From Deltaproteobacteria bacterium (GTDB lineage: Bacteria > Desulfobacterota > DSM-4660 > Desulfatiglandales > Desulfatiglandaceae): a stretch of DNA of 36,589 bases. How positions within the stretch are numbered: the first letter of the stretch is position 1; each line of letters begins with the position of its first letter. The notes under the pieces were generated by a model. The model saw only the letters and a program-made list of their open reading frames with translations. It was not told the origin of the DNA and did no database searches. Below, piece after piece: positions 27,056-34,359 of the stretch. The position numbers were made by a program, and so were the translations under genes. The DNA lies in NCBI GenBank assembly GCA_019309145.1, contig JAFDGR010000010.1, positions 1 through 36,589 of the forward strand. Reading direction: 5' to 3'.

Positions 27056-27492
27056 TAACCGCAGATCGGGCCTCGTTCAAGGAAGCTCAGCTAAACAACA
27101 GCCGTATCCTGAACGAATCATCTTTTCAGGAAACGGACTTTTCACATGCTGAAATGACTCAAGCAAATCTGAGAGGCTCAAACCTTTCAGGATCCCGTTT
27201 TGAAATGGCAGATATTTGCGGATCAGATTTCAGTGAATGTCAATTGCATAAAACAAGCTTCTATCAATCAAACGCAAAGGAAACCCAATTCGTAAAAGCG
27301 AACCTTACCGATTCTCGGATGGTGGCCATCAATCTGTTCGGGGGATCTCTCCAAAAGGCCAACTTGGACAATACCGACCTACGAGGGGCAAATCTCTGCA
27401 TGGTTGACCTCATGAAAGTAAAATTCAAAAACACGAATATAGGCGAAGCCAATCTTGCCAAGACCTTCATTAACAGGTGGATCTCCAAATGA
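24922..27492 (+). CDS. DUF2169 T6SS adaptor fused to pentapeptide repeats
   Basis: An 856-residue two-part protein. Residues about 15-330 match DUF2169, with the YENAFGG segment, the MWPQRASKAGTFDEKW motif and a WTYYNTAP(A)DQ unit; DUF2169 proteins are proposed T6SS adaptors or chaperones encoded beside VgrG, PAAR and effectors. Residues about 330-470 form a charged helical linker with possible coiled coil. Residues about 474-545 repeat the AEKMLNEAYRNYGHYFPP unit, and about 550-850 are pentapeptide repeats. I chose the ATG at 24922; a TTG two codons upstream is possible and the ribosome binding site is weak, so coupling to the preceding gene is likely. Its stop overlaps the next start (ATGA). 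Substrate or cargo is unknown. Confidence 0.82.
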   Translation: MKVIKPLKQGVLYKTFENNNRPYFVVTVFSFFPFTPAGHLLSEIDMWKFTARELGKEAILDLGMPKPRGEVVLTGSFFSPNGSPVPGGKVRIKLAGIEKTLYVFGNRSWKRGSGGLMKITEPEPIMIIDISYENAFGGSGFPLNPVGKGLELIPTQNGKDLLPLPNVENPEALITSPKDRPEPAGFAPLDMMWPQRASKAGTFDEKWLNERFPGLAEDLDWTYYNTAPADQQIEGFFTGDEPFEIEGMHPQKQSLTGTLPGIRSRCFINQEIKGRPVFKEIELHPDTVWLFPHAERGIVTCRGTIETLTDDADDITHLLVAYERLSDDKKPLDHYQHTLEKRLDKEKGYLFGLNEKDLIPPDEKSGFAEIMDDDETRLIVGEKLLAKNMKKRGEIEKEKIKARLKEAGINPEKLDQGQPAAPETDLDTMENLADFVEQSQAEAKEKAKKILAEQGLDYDRLVEKARKQPALRLRFSAEETIAQLRESGELNPTMEKQIHQAEKMLNEAYRNYGHYFPPALLSSAEDLARMKEDILAGYQKGESLAGGDFTGVDLSNLDLSGIDLHGAFLERANLAGANLENADLSDCVLVRADLSGANLASTKMTSTGLGEAKLDGADLREADLAKAVLVKASLPNANLRNANLEEADFSEAVLTDATMTGAVMKKCRFMESDLTDATLAGADLSESFFLNASLKNCDLSRANLSSVTLIGVTADRASFKEAQLNNSRILNESSFQETDFSHAEMTQANLRGSNLSGSRFEMADICGSDFSECQLHKTSFYQSNAKETQFVKANLTDSRMVAINLFGGSLQKANLDNTDLRGANLCMVDLMKVKFKNTNIGEANLAKTFINRWISK

Positions 27493-28610
27493 GTTCAGAC
27501 AATATTTTCAACACCATTCATGCGCAAACAGAAGCCGGATCACGCCCCCGCCTGCTGTCGAGGGAACAAATAGAAGATTTGGTCAGCCGCGGAGAGGTTA
27601 TTTCGAATGCGGATTGTTCCGCTATGGATCTGTCTCATATCAATATGGCAGGTGGAATCTTTGAGGACGTGAACTTTGGAAAGGCTGATCTATCAGGGGC
27701 ACAGCTCAATGAATCCATTTTCCTCAAATCAGATTTCAGCGACGCCAATTTGACCGACTCAAATATCCATCTGACTGTTTTTAACGAGTGCCTGTTCAGG
27801 AAAGGACTTCTTGGAAAGGCAAATCTTACTATGGCTAAATTCATCGACGCTGATTTTTCGTCCGCTGATTTGAGCGGTGCCGACTTGACCCTCGCCTCCT
27901 TCGTGCAGTCGGATTTACGGAATAGCAATCTTTCCGGTGCCCTTTTGAGCCGCTCCGCTTTCCTGGAATCGGTTCTTACCAATGCCGACCTCAGCGGTGC
28001 TCATTGTGAACAGACCATGATGGTTGGTGTTGATTTTACGACTATCAACCTGCGTCAGACACTATTTCATCAAGTATTACTCTTCGATTCCCGATTTGCA
28101 CAAATGGACTTGCAGGGCATGGATTTTTCCATGAGTCAGTTCAAGGGCTCTGATCTCACCGGCACAAATTTATCCAACGCTAACCTCACCCAGGCAGGCT
28201 TTGTGGAAGCGGACCTGTCGGGGGCGAATCTTGAAAAAATACAGGCCCCAATGGCCCTTTTCGTGAAAGCAAAAATGCCTGAAGCGAATCTCAACGGTGC
28301 AATATTAAACCAATCTGTTTTCCAGGAGGCAGACTTGACTTCGGCTGATCTCAGCGGGGTGGAAATGGTGGCTTGCGCCTGCAGGAAAGCGGTGTTCAGA
28401 GGAACAAGGTTCATCAGGGCCAACCTGACTGACAGTGATTTTTCTCATGCTGATCTCTCCCAGGCAAACATGACACTCGCAAACCTTTTCCGGGCGAAAT
28501 TCCACCAGATTAAAGAGGAGCAAACCATTTGGACCGGTGCGAACAGGGAATCCGCCTTTGGTACGGACCCTGAACTGGCCGAGGCTGAACAGTGGCAACC
28601 GATCCTTTAA
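27489..28610 (+). CDS. Third pentapeptide-repeat protein
   Basis: A 373-residue protein that is almost entirely pentapeptide repeats (ADLSG, ANLSN, TDLTG types) after about 45 N-terminal residues containing a LLSREQIEDLVSRGEVI segment. It should form one long quadrilateral beta-helix. No catalytic motif, signal peptide or membrane segment is visible. I chose the ATG at 27489 because it overlaps the previous stop (ATGA); an in-frame GTG at 27477 has no better signal. It sits between the DUF2169 fusion and a DUF3540 protein in a same-strand run. Role is inferred to be structural, in spike decoration or as a scaffold; function is unknown. Confidence 0.78.
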   Translation: MSSDNIFNTIHAQTEAGSRPRLLSREQIEDLVSRGEVISNADCSAMDLSHINMAGGIFEDVNFGKADLSGAQLNESIFLKSDFSDANLTDSNIHLTVFNECLFRKGLLGKANLTMAKFIDADFSSADLSGADLTLASFVQSDLRNSNLSGALLSRSAFLESVLTNADLSGAHCEQTMMVGVDFTTINLRQTLFHQVLLFDSRFAQMDLQGMDFSMSQFKGSDLTGTNLSNANLTQAGFVEADLSGANLEKIQAPMALFVKAKMPEANLNGAILNQSVFQEADLTSADLSGVEMVACACRKAVFRGTRFIRANLTDSDFSHADLSQANMTLANLFRAKFHQIKEEQTIWTGANRESAFGTDPELAEAEQWQPIL

Positions 28611-28647
28611 TATGACATTTTTCATATTGGACGTTGAAGGGGGAAAG

Positions 28648-29298
28648 ATGGAAAACCTGGCAAGACGATTTCAGGAACATGTGGTGATGCAGGATGTGGG
28701 CATTATTACCAGAGTCGACAACGGCATATATACGGTTGAGAGCCATTCCGGCATGCATGAGGCGCGGCAGGCCGTGAGCTGCCTGATAACCCCCCAGCAG
28801 AGCGACAAGGTCCTTGTTGCGGGGGACTATGCGGAAGGCATCTATGTGCTGGCTGTTCTTGAACGAAAAGGGGGGCGTGCGCAGACCGTTTCATTTCAGG
28901 GCGATGTGGACTTCAACGTAAAAGGTGGTCGCTTGTCAATAGCCTCCGAGAAAGGAATGGCATTCTCTTCGGCAGGCGACATCAACCTTGCCTCCTCTGA
29001 ACTGAACATTCATTCCCTGAAAAGTGAAGTGCATATTCACCACCTCATTTTCAGCGGGAGTTTCTGGGTGGGGCAGGTGGAAAAAATCAGGATGGCCGTT
29101 ACCGCTTTCGATTCATTCATTGAGCGTTTGACCCAGCGGGTAAAACGCTCGTACCGTACCGTTGAAGAGATCGACCGGTTACGCGCCGGCCGATTGGACT
29201 ATCTCATTGATAAACTCCTCTCCCTGCGGGGCAAGTATGCCATGCTCACGGCGAAAGAGGACGTAAAAATCGACGCGGAACGGATTCACATGGGTTAG
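28648..29298 (+). CDS. DUF3540 T6SS-associated protein
   Basis: A 216-residue protein of the DUF3540 family (Pfam PF12059). The middle is a beta-rich stretch (FQGDVDFNVKGGRLSIASEKG) reminiscent of a VgrG-like needle, and the C-terminal half carries the family hallmark RVKRSYRTVEEIDRLRAGRLDY followed by LRGKYAMLTAKEDVKIDAERIHMG. DUF3540 genes are recurrently next to DUF2169 and DUF4150 genes in T6SS loci, and no biochemical role is established. I chose the ATG at 28648 because GAAGGGGG lies just upstream; two earlier in-frame starts (28537 in the preceding gene, 28612) lack this. It is 10 bases from the PAAR-like gene and probably acts with it at the spike. Confidence 0.8.
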   Translation: MENLARRFQEHVVMQDVGIITRVDNGIYTVESHSGMHEARQAVSCLITPQQSDKVLVAGDYAEGIYVLAVLERKGGRAQTVSFQGDVDFNVKGGRLSIASEKGMAFSSAGDINLASSELNIHSLKSEVHIHHLIFSGSFWVGQVEKIRMAVTAFDSFIERLTQRVKRSYRTVEEIDRLRAGRLDYLIDKLLSLRGKYAMLTAKEDVKIDAERIHMG

Positions 29299-29308
29299 GA
29301 GGATTCCT

Positions 29309-29710
29309 ATGTTTGCCAATACACAGATGATGGGAACAGATATGGGTTTCCCGGATGTATGTTTAACACCGGCACCTCCTTCGCCGGCACCGGTACCGAT
29401 CCCCTATCCCAACGTCGCCATGGGTCCTACCGCCATTCCCTCCCAGGTGAAAGTGCTTATCATGTGTATGCCGGCCCACAATCTGGGAACCACGATACCC
29501 ATGACAAACGGCGACAATTCGGGAGTGGCTATGGGGGTTGCATCGGGCACCGTGATGGGACCATCAAGGCATTTGACCGGTGCTTTTACGGTACTCATAG
29601 GAGGCATGCCGGCAACCCGTATGACCAGCGTTTCGCTCCAGAATTCAACGAACTGCCCGGGCATAAGACTCGTGCCAAGCCAGCCAAAAGTCCTGTTGCT
29701 AGCGCCGTGA
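29309..29710 (+). CDS. DUF4150 / PAAR-like spike-tip protein
   Basis: A 133-residue protein of the PAAR-like DUF4150 family (Pfam PF13665). It shows a proline-rich entry (DVCLTPAPPSPAPVPIPYPN), then glycine- and methionine-rich strands (NSGVAMGVASGTVMGPSRHLTGAFTV, VLIGGMPATRMT) that fold as the conical metal-binding tip of the VgrG spike. There is no C-terminal toxin extension, so it is a bare tip. AGGAGGATTCCT leads into the ATG. Encoded directly after DUF3540 and 37 bases before a methyltransferase, the position where a cargo effector gene is often found. Confidence 0.85.
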   Translation: MFANTQMMGTDMGFPDVCLTPAPPSPAPVPIPYPNVAMGPTAIPSQVKVLIMCMPAHNLGTTIPMTNGDNSGVAMGVASGTVMGPSRHLTGAFTVLIGGMPATRMTSVSLQNSTNCPGIRLVPSQPKVLLLAP

Positions 29711-29747
29711 TCTCCGGGTCGTTCTAAAAAAAACAGTATGGTAATCC

Positions 29748-31331
29748 GTGCATTCCCGCCAACCTACATACAGCTATGATGCGGTTCCATACGAGAGTCA
29801 TAGTTATCCTCAATCGCACCCAGACCACCTTGCCACCTTGGGAAGTCTTTTCGGCCTGAAACCTCCGCCTATAACCCATTGCCGCGTACTCGAACTGGGC
29901 TGTGCAAGCGGGGGCAACCTGATCCCGATGGCCTTTCGTTTTCCTGAAAGCACATTCGTGGGGATTGATCTCTCCATCAGGGAACTGGAACCCGGCAGGA
30001 AAACGATTCGAGACCTGGGCCTCAAGAATATTACTCTCAGGCACATGAACGTTATGGATGTCCATGATTCCCTTGGCAGGTTCGATTACATCATTGCCCA
30101 CGGCATTTATTCATGGGTACCTGACAGGCTGCAGGACAAAATCCTGTCCATCTGCAGCAAGAATCTCGCGCCGAACGGGATAGCCTACGTCAGCTACAAT
30201 ACGTATCCGGGATGGCACATGCGCGGAATGATTCGCCACATGATGCTTTACCATACAAGTCACTTCCAGGATGTGAATGACAAAATCCGTGAGGCACGGG
30301 CCCTTATCGATTTCCTGGCAAATTCCCTGCCCGGGGAGAGGGATCATTTCGCTTTGCTGCTGGAAAAGGAACTTGATCTCATACAACGTTCAGAGGACTC
30401 ATACCTTTTTCACGAACACCTGGAAGAACAAAATGCTCCGGTCTATTTTCATCAGTTTGTTGAGAGGGCTCAAAAGCACGGTCTCCAGTATCTTGCAGAA
30501 GCGGAGTTCTCATCAATGCTTACAAGCGGTTTCCCCAGGAAAGTCGCAGAAACGGTGGAAGGGATCAGTAACGATCTCATAGCCGCGGAACAATACATGG
30601 ATTTTCTTCGAAACCGCCTTTTTCGCCAGACAATCCTTTGCCACAACGAGCTATCGCTGGAGCGTACCCTTGGGAGTAGCAGTCTGGAGCATCTTCTTAT
30701 TGCTTCAAGAGCGACCCCCGAAAGGCTCCCGGTTGATTTGACCCCCGGCGTAAAGCAGGCGTTCAGGACAGTAACCGGAGCGTGGACCAAAAGCGATTTC
30801 CCGATTACAAAGGCTGCGCTGGCAATACTCCGGGATGCCTGGCCAAAGGCTCTTACCCTGGACACATTGCGCAAGGATGCAGAAGAGGTCGTCCGGGATA
30901 CATTGCCAGCATTCCCCATGGATCCTCCCGGATACAAAGAATCCCTGGCAGAAGATCTTCTCCATTGTTTTGCGGGAAACGTTGTTGAGTTTCGTACCTG
31001 CCAGCAAAATTTCGTGACGGTGGTGAGTGAAAAGCCGATGGTCAGCCCCCTGGCGGCATACCAGGCCGAGCATGGACTTCCCATCGTCAACCAGAGGCAC
31101 GAATCCATCGAAATTGATCCTGTTTCAAAAGAACTTCTCAAGGCCATGAATGGAGCAAGAGACCTCAATGGATTGATCGACTATCTCGTTCAACAGGGAA
31201 TTTCAGGAGCGTTTCCGATGGAGAAAAACGGGAAGCCTCTCTCAGGAGAAAAAAGTCTGAGGCGGGCACTCGAAGAAGGCATCGCAGACCTGGTACAAAA
31301 CATAGCAAATCTTGCCTTGGTTATTCGTTAG
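29748..31331 (+). CDS. SAM-dependent methyltransferase with methyltransferase-regulatory (PKMT-type) region
   Basis: A 527-residue protein. The N-terminal YDAVPYESHSYPQSHPDHLATLGSLFGL pattern (positions 10-37) and the SAM-binding ELGCASGG (49-56) with acidic GIDLS afterwards define a class I methyltransferase. Residues about 220-310 match the methyltransferase-regulatory region (Pfam PF10119), a family that to my knowledge includes the rickettsial protein-lysine methyltransferases PKMT1 and PKMT2. The C-terminal third probably contains a winged helix. The substrate is unknown; protein lysine methylation is an inference. The start is a GTG at 29748, as an in-frame stop lies at 29742 and the ATG at 29738 is out of frame. 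No signal peptide. It is the last gene of the T6SS-linked + strand run. Confidence 0.8.
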   Translation: MHSRQPTYSYDAVPYESHSYPQSHPDHLATLGSLFGLKPPPITHCRVLELGCASGGNLIPMAFRFPESTFVGIDLSIRELEPGRKTIRDLGLKNITLRHMNVMDVHDSLGRFDYIIAHGIYSWVPDRLQDKILSICSKNLAPNGIAYVSYNTYPGWHMRGMIRHMMLYHTSHFQDVNDKIREARALIDFLANSLPGERDHFALLLEKELDLIQRSEDSYLFHEHLEEQNAPVYFHQFVERAQKHGLQYLAEAEFSSMLTSGFPRKVAETVEGISNDLIAAEQYMDFLRNRLFRQTILCHNELSLERTLGSSSLEHLLIASRATPERLPVDLTPGVKQAFRTVTGAWTKSDFPITKAALAILRDAWPKALTLDTLRKDAEEVVRDTLPAFPMDPPGYKESLAEDLLHCFAGNVVEFRTCQQNFVTVVSEKPMVSPLAAYQAEHGLPIVNQRHESIEIDPVSKELLKAMNGARDLNGLIDYLVQQGISGAFPMEKNGKPLSGEKSLRRALEEGIADLVQNIANLALVIR

Positions 31332-31358
31332 GTATCCGGGGAATCCCGGGAGAGATAC
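31332..31358. terminator. Hairpin between convergent genes
   Basis: CCGGG (31336-31340) and CCCGG (31345-31349) form a 5-bp stem with a 4-base loop, flanked by GTAT (31332-31335) and ATAC (31355-31358) that can extend it across a 5-base bulge. It fills the 29-base gap between the methyltransferase stop and the SHOCT gene stop. No T tract on either strand. Confidence 0.4.
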
Positions 31359-31360
31359 TG

Positions 31361-31921
31361 CTATAGATTATTCAGGATCTCCTGCCGCTTCTTTTTATAT
31401 TCGTCGTCACTGATGAGGCCTCTTTCCCGCAGGGTCTTCAATTCCTCAAGCCGATGAGTAGCATCTTTTTGCTCTGCCGACCCTGGAACGGGAGATGATA
31501 CGAGAGCAATCTGTTCGGGATGGGCGGGGTCATACTTCACTTTCAGTTTGGCTCCGGGCTGAAAAAGAGACGTATGAGACTGGGAAATCATCTTTCTTGT
31601 TCTTACGCGAAAAGCATTTTCGTTTTCAGGCCGTACCTCGAGGAGGAGTTCAAGCTCAGTATACCTTTTCGTTGCAAAATCAGTGTCATGCACCTCCAGG
31701 ATGACCGCTTCCGCGTCCCGACCAGTAGCATACAGCCGTTTTTCGCTCTCAGCGGCCTGCTTGGCATTCTTGTAAGCTTTCACTCCGCTGCTCACAATAC
31801 CGTGCCTCTCACCTGATTGAACAACCCTCTTGTAGACGAAAAAGTAGACACCGACAAGGACGACAATACCTATTACTATGGCCACTATGCCAGCGATAAT
31901 ACCAACGGTCGCAAACTTCAT
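31361..31921 (-). CDS. Membrane-anchored SHOCT-domain protein
   Basis: A 186-residue protein. One N-terminal membrane helix (about residues 5-30) precedes a short helical stretch and a beta-rich middle (residues about 65-135, DAEAVILEVHDTDF ... LKVKYDPAHPEQIAL) resembling DUF3592-like modules. The last 30 residues, RLEELKTLRERGLISDDEYKKKRQEI, are a SHOCT domain, a short C-terminal module thought to mediate oligomerisation. Function is unknown. AAGGAG lies seven bases ahead of the ATG. It is transcribed against the T6SS run and is probably not part of it. A perfect palindrome lies upstream (32011-32020). Confidence 0.75.
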   Translation of the reverse strand: MKFATVGIIAGIVAIVIGIVVLVGVYFFVYKRVVQSGERHGIVSSGVKAYKNAKQAAESEKRLYATGRDAEAVILEVHDTDFATKRYTELELLLEVRPENENAFRVRTRKMISQSHTSLFQPGAKLKVKYDPAHPEQIALVSSPVPGSAEQKDATHRLEELKTLRERGLISDDEYKKKRQEILNNL

Positions 31922-32010
31922 CAGATATCTCCTTCTCTTTGCAGGGAAAAAACTTGTTCACGCCTGTCCACGGTAGCAGGAAATTCAAGAATATTATTAT
32001 TTACTATAGA

Positions 32011-32045
32011 TTTTCGAAAAATGTCAAATAACAACATTTCGCGAA
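32011..32045. promoter_or_regulatory. Palindromes in the divergent intergenic region
   Basis: TTTTCGAAAA (32011-32020) and TTCGCGAA (32038-32045) are perfect palindromes. On the - strand a perfect TTGACA (32027 to 32022) is followed after only 13 bases by TATAGT (32008 to 32003), with the first palindrome in the spacer. This arrangement upstream of the SHOCT gene is operator-like but the spacing is short for a sigma-70 promoter. Confidence 0.3.
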
Positions 32046-32073
32046 CCGGGAAGACAATTCGACAAGTATCTGG

Positions 32074-32103
32074 TTGACGGAATGGGTCCGTTAATGCTAA
32101 AAG
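32074..32103 (+). promoter_or_regulatory. Possible promoter of the 32181 gene
   Basis: TTGACG (32074-32079), 18 bases, then TAAAAG (32098-32103). The fit is moderate (5/6 and 4/6), 78 bases upstream of the start of the next gene. Confidence 0.3.
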
Positions 32104-32180
32104 TTATGCTGTTATTCCAGCAAAATAGTCCCTCATGAAATGCACCATTCCTCACCTCAACAACACAAAGGGGAAACATC

Positions 32181-32954
32181 ATGAAAAAGGTATGGCTGAG
32201 TTCGCTGGTCAAGGCTGAAGATGTCGTGAAAAAGCTCATCGGACAACTCAAACCCTATGGCCTCGGGGCGAATGGACATTTCTGGGAGGACGACCTGGAG
32301 AAGATGGCCTGGATCGGCCCCCGGCAAGAACTGCTGGACGCGGATACTTCTCTCTGGGGTATCCTCGGATCGGCTGATGACTTCCAGGAGCCCTCTGTGC
32401 GATATGGCCTGTCATTACTCGCGACGACCCTGCAGGCCCAGAAAGGCCACGCGTTCCCGATCCTTGTTCTGCTGACGGAAGGCAACCTGGAACCGGAAGC
32501 CCTGCCAACATCCCTCAGGGATGCCCAAGTCATGTCTCTCTCTGATCAGGGGCTTGGCGCGAAACTGGTTGCCATGGTACACCGTCCGGGCACAAAGAGT
32601 CAGGCAGAGTATCGGCTCGACGTGTATGGCAATGCCCAGATCGGCCAATGGTTTGAGGTTGGTCCCGTAAAGGGTGCATGGTCCGGGGCCATGTTTGGCG
32701 TTTCAGAAGGTGCCATTACCTTCCAGGCGGTCGGGCCGAAAGGCAGCCTGCCCAGCCAGTCCACCCTCAATTACCCTATGCAGGGCCTCAAAATGGCGCT
32801 TGGCGACAGGGAGTTCACGGCATGGGCGGTCAAAAATCAAATAAAACCTGCTTCATCCTATTTTGTGAAGGTTGAAGGACACCCGGCGGTCATTCTCTTT
32901 GGCTCCTTCTCTGATGAAGATGAGACCGATGTCTTTGTGGTGGATTTAAAGTAA
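32181..32954 (+). CDS. Unrecognised 257-residue protein
   Basis: I do not recognise the family. The N-terminal 115 residues alternate strands and helices (KKVWLSSLVKAEDVVKKLIGQL, then LWGILGSADDF and FPILVLLTEG) and look Rossmann- or TIR-like in outline, but no nucleotide-binding or catalytic motif is certain. The C-terminal half (about 125-255) looks like a beta-rich domain. There is no signal peptide or membrane segment. AAGGGGAAA precedes the ATG. It is followed at 63 bases by another unrecognised gene on the same strand; the two may form a unit. An effector/immunity role near a T6SS locus is possible but nothing in the sequence proves it. Confidence 0.65.
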   Translation: MKKVWLSSLVKAEDVVKKLIGQLKPYGLGANGHFWEDDLEKMAWIGPRQELLDADTSLWGILGSADDFQEPSVRYGLSLLATTLQAQKGHAFPILVLLTEGNLEPEALPTSLRDAQVMSLSDQGLGAKLVAMVHRPGTKSQAEYRLDVYGNAQIGQWFEVGPVKGAWSGAMFGVSEGAITFQAVGPKGSLPSQSTLNYPMQGLKMALGDREFTAWAVKNQIKPASSYFVKVEGHPAVILFGSFSDEDETDVFVVDLK

Positions 32955-33017
32955 TTGACAAAATCTCTCCCCTATGATAGCAACTCTATCAAAACGAAGC
33001 TAATTTCAGGATGAGCC

Positions 33018-33779
33018 ATGGACCCAGAGATTGAAAGGAAAAGCCTCGACAACCAGGAATTCTTGAAACTCCGCGGTGCCACTGAGAAAATCTCGGCGGA
33101 ACTTTCAAAACGGGTAAAACGGCACCTGAACGTACTCCGCCCCTTGTTTGTTCCCAGGAAATTACTGGGGACTTACGTGCGGAGCGGCACCATGGAAGAA
33201 GTGCCCGGCTCGGACAAGGCATTCGCGGAGTTGCAGGAACGCTATACATCAGTAGCGCAGAAGCCTTTTGGATTGCCTTCCAAACTCAAGACGCCGCTTG
33301 CTCCCATACCCAACCAGCTGGAAGCAGCCGCTTTTCAGTATTCTCTGCACTCCGAAGCATCACCTGATAAAGCGATCACGATCACCACAGCCGCCAAATG
33401 GGTTATCTCCTTCCACAGCGACTGCTCCCTGGGAAGGCTCAAGGCAATGCTGGCCGGGAAAGAACCCAAGCAGCCTGAAGATATGAAACAGGCGGTAATC
33501 CATCACCTTTTCCCGGTGATCTTCTTCCATCGTTTTACTGATATTGGAGGGTTGCTGGAAGATCTCCGTTATGTTGTGCGGACTGAAGAAATAGCTGAAC
33601 TGGGCGGGCTCCCCGTGGTCACCTTGGAAGCACCGCTCAAGACCTTTTTACCTCCCGATGATTTTATCGAGCAGATTACCCAGCTCTCCGGTATTCCCGC
33701 CTTCCAGGAAATCATCGATCTCGAGGCCATTGACAGCCTCATGGACCCACTGAGAGAATCCATCAAGGGACTCGTCTAG
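33018..33779 (+). CDS. Unrecognised 253-residue protein
   Basis: I do not recognise the family. The protein is soluble and mixed alpha/beta, starting with a helical KISAELSKRVKRHLNVLRPLFVPRKLLG stretch (about 23-50), then a KAITITTAAKWVISF strand pair near 120 and a helix-rich C-terminus (DDFIEQITQLSGIPAFQEIIDLEAIDSLMDPLRESI). No signal peptide, membrane segment or catalytic motif is obvious. AGGATGA lies upstream of the ATG. It converges on the LysM lipoprotein gene with only 7 bases between the stops. It pairs with the gene at 32181; whether it is T6SS-linked is unknown. Confidence 0.65.
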   Translation: MDPEIERKSLDNQEFLKLRGATEKISAELSKRVKRHLNVLRPLFVPRKLLGTYVRSGTMEEVPGSDKAFAELQERYTSVAQKPFGLPSKLKTPLAPIPNQLEAAAFQYSLHSEASPDKAITITTAAKWVISFHSDCSLGRLKAMLAGKEPKQPEDMKQAVIHHLFPVIFFHRFTDIGGLLEDLRYVVRTEEIAELGGLPVVTLEAPLKTFLPPDDFIEQITQLSGIPAFQEIIDLEAIDSLMDPLRESIKGLV

Positions 33780-33786
33780 CGACCTA

Positions 33787-34350
33787 TCACTCCTCTTTTG
33801 GGCCGAACAGGTCGGGTTCCTCTTCCTGTTTTTTTTCCTGAGTACCTTGTGCAGACTTTTTCTTCTTGAGGCTCTGGACCAGTTCGTCCACAAATTCCTC
33901 GGGCATGGGATCGCGGGTCTTCAGCATGTGCACGGGGATGCGGATTCGGTCACCCTTATGAATGATGGTCGGCTTCATGTCTGGATTGGCCTTTGCAAGT
34001 GCCTTCCAATTCATGAGGCTTCCAGTATACCATTTGGCAATAATGGAAAGCGATTCATTGGGCCATTTCACCTGGTGGACGAAATATTGTTTGACTTCCT
34101 GCTGTTTGGCGGGCGCCGGCTTCGTCTCTTCCTGTGTGGTACCGGCGGGTGGCGCCGCTGCGGGGCTGCCCTGGGGCAGGTTTGCCTGCTGCTGTTGTGG
34201 TGCCGGCGCAGGCTGGGAAGCGGCAGGGGTTGCTTCCTGTTTTCCCTTCCGCAGCCCCAACTTTTCAAGGGATACACAGGAAACGAAAAATAAGAAGAGG
34301 AACACCACCCCCAAAACCAGTAGGATCACTTGTCTTCTTTCCTTTTTCAT
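33787..34350 (-). CDS. LysM-domain lipoprotein
   Basis: A 187-residue envelope protein. The N-terminus has a positively charged KKERR start, a hydrophobic stretch and a lipobox (FVSC, lipidated C25), so it is a probable lipoprotein. Residues 36-87 are a proline-, alanine- and glutamine-rich linker. Residues about 88-139 look like a LysM fold (VHQVKWPNESLSIIAKWY followed by KGDRIRIPVHML), which binds peptidoglycan. The C-terminal 30 residues are lysine- and glutamate-rich. It begins 9 bases after the end of the kinase gene, with AGGGGGA before the ATG, so the two are co-transcribed. It may tether or sense the cell wall for the kinase; that is inference. Confidence 0.75.
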   Translation of the reverse strand: MKKERRQVILLVLGVVFLFLFFVSCVSLEKLGLRKGKQEATPAASQPAPAPQQQQANLPQGSPAAAPPAGTTQEETKPAPAKQQEVKQYFVHQVKWPNESLSIIAKWYTGSLMNWKALAKANPDMKPTIIHKGDRIRIPVHMLKTRDPMPEEFVDELVQSLKKKKSAQGTQEKKQEEEPDLFGPKEE

Positions 34351-34359
34351 ACTTCCCCC

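Noticed and set aside
24106-28610. Pentapeptide repeats taken as quinolone-resistance (Qnr-like) proteins
   Set aside because: Pentapeptide repeats alone do not indicate gyrase protection; the DUF2169 fusion and T6SS context argue for a spike-associated role.
32955-32978. TTGACA followed by TATGAT before the gene at 33018
   Set aside because: Both boxes are good, but only 12 bases separate them; with a 17-base spacer the -10 is poor.
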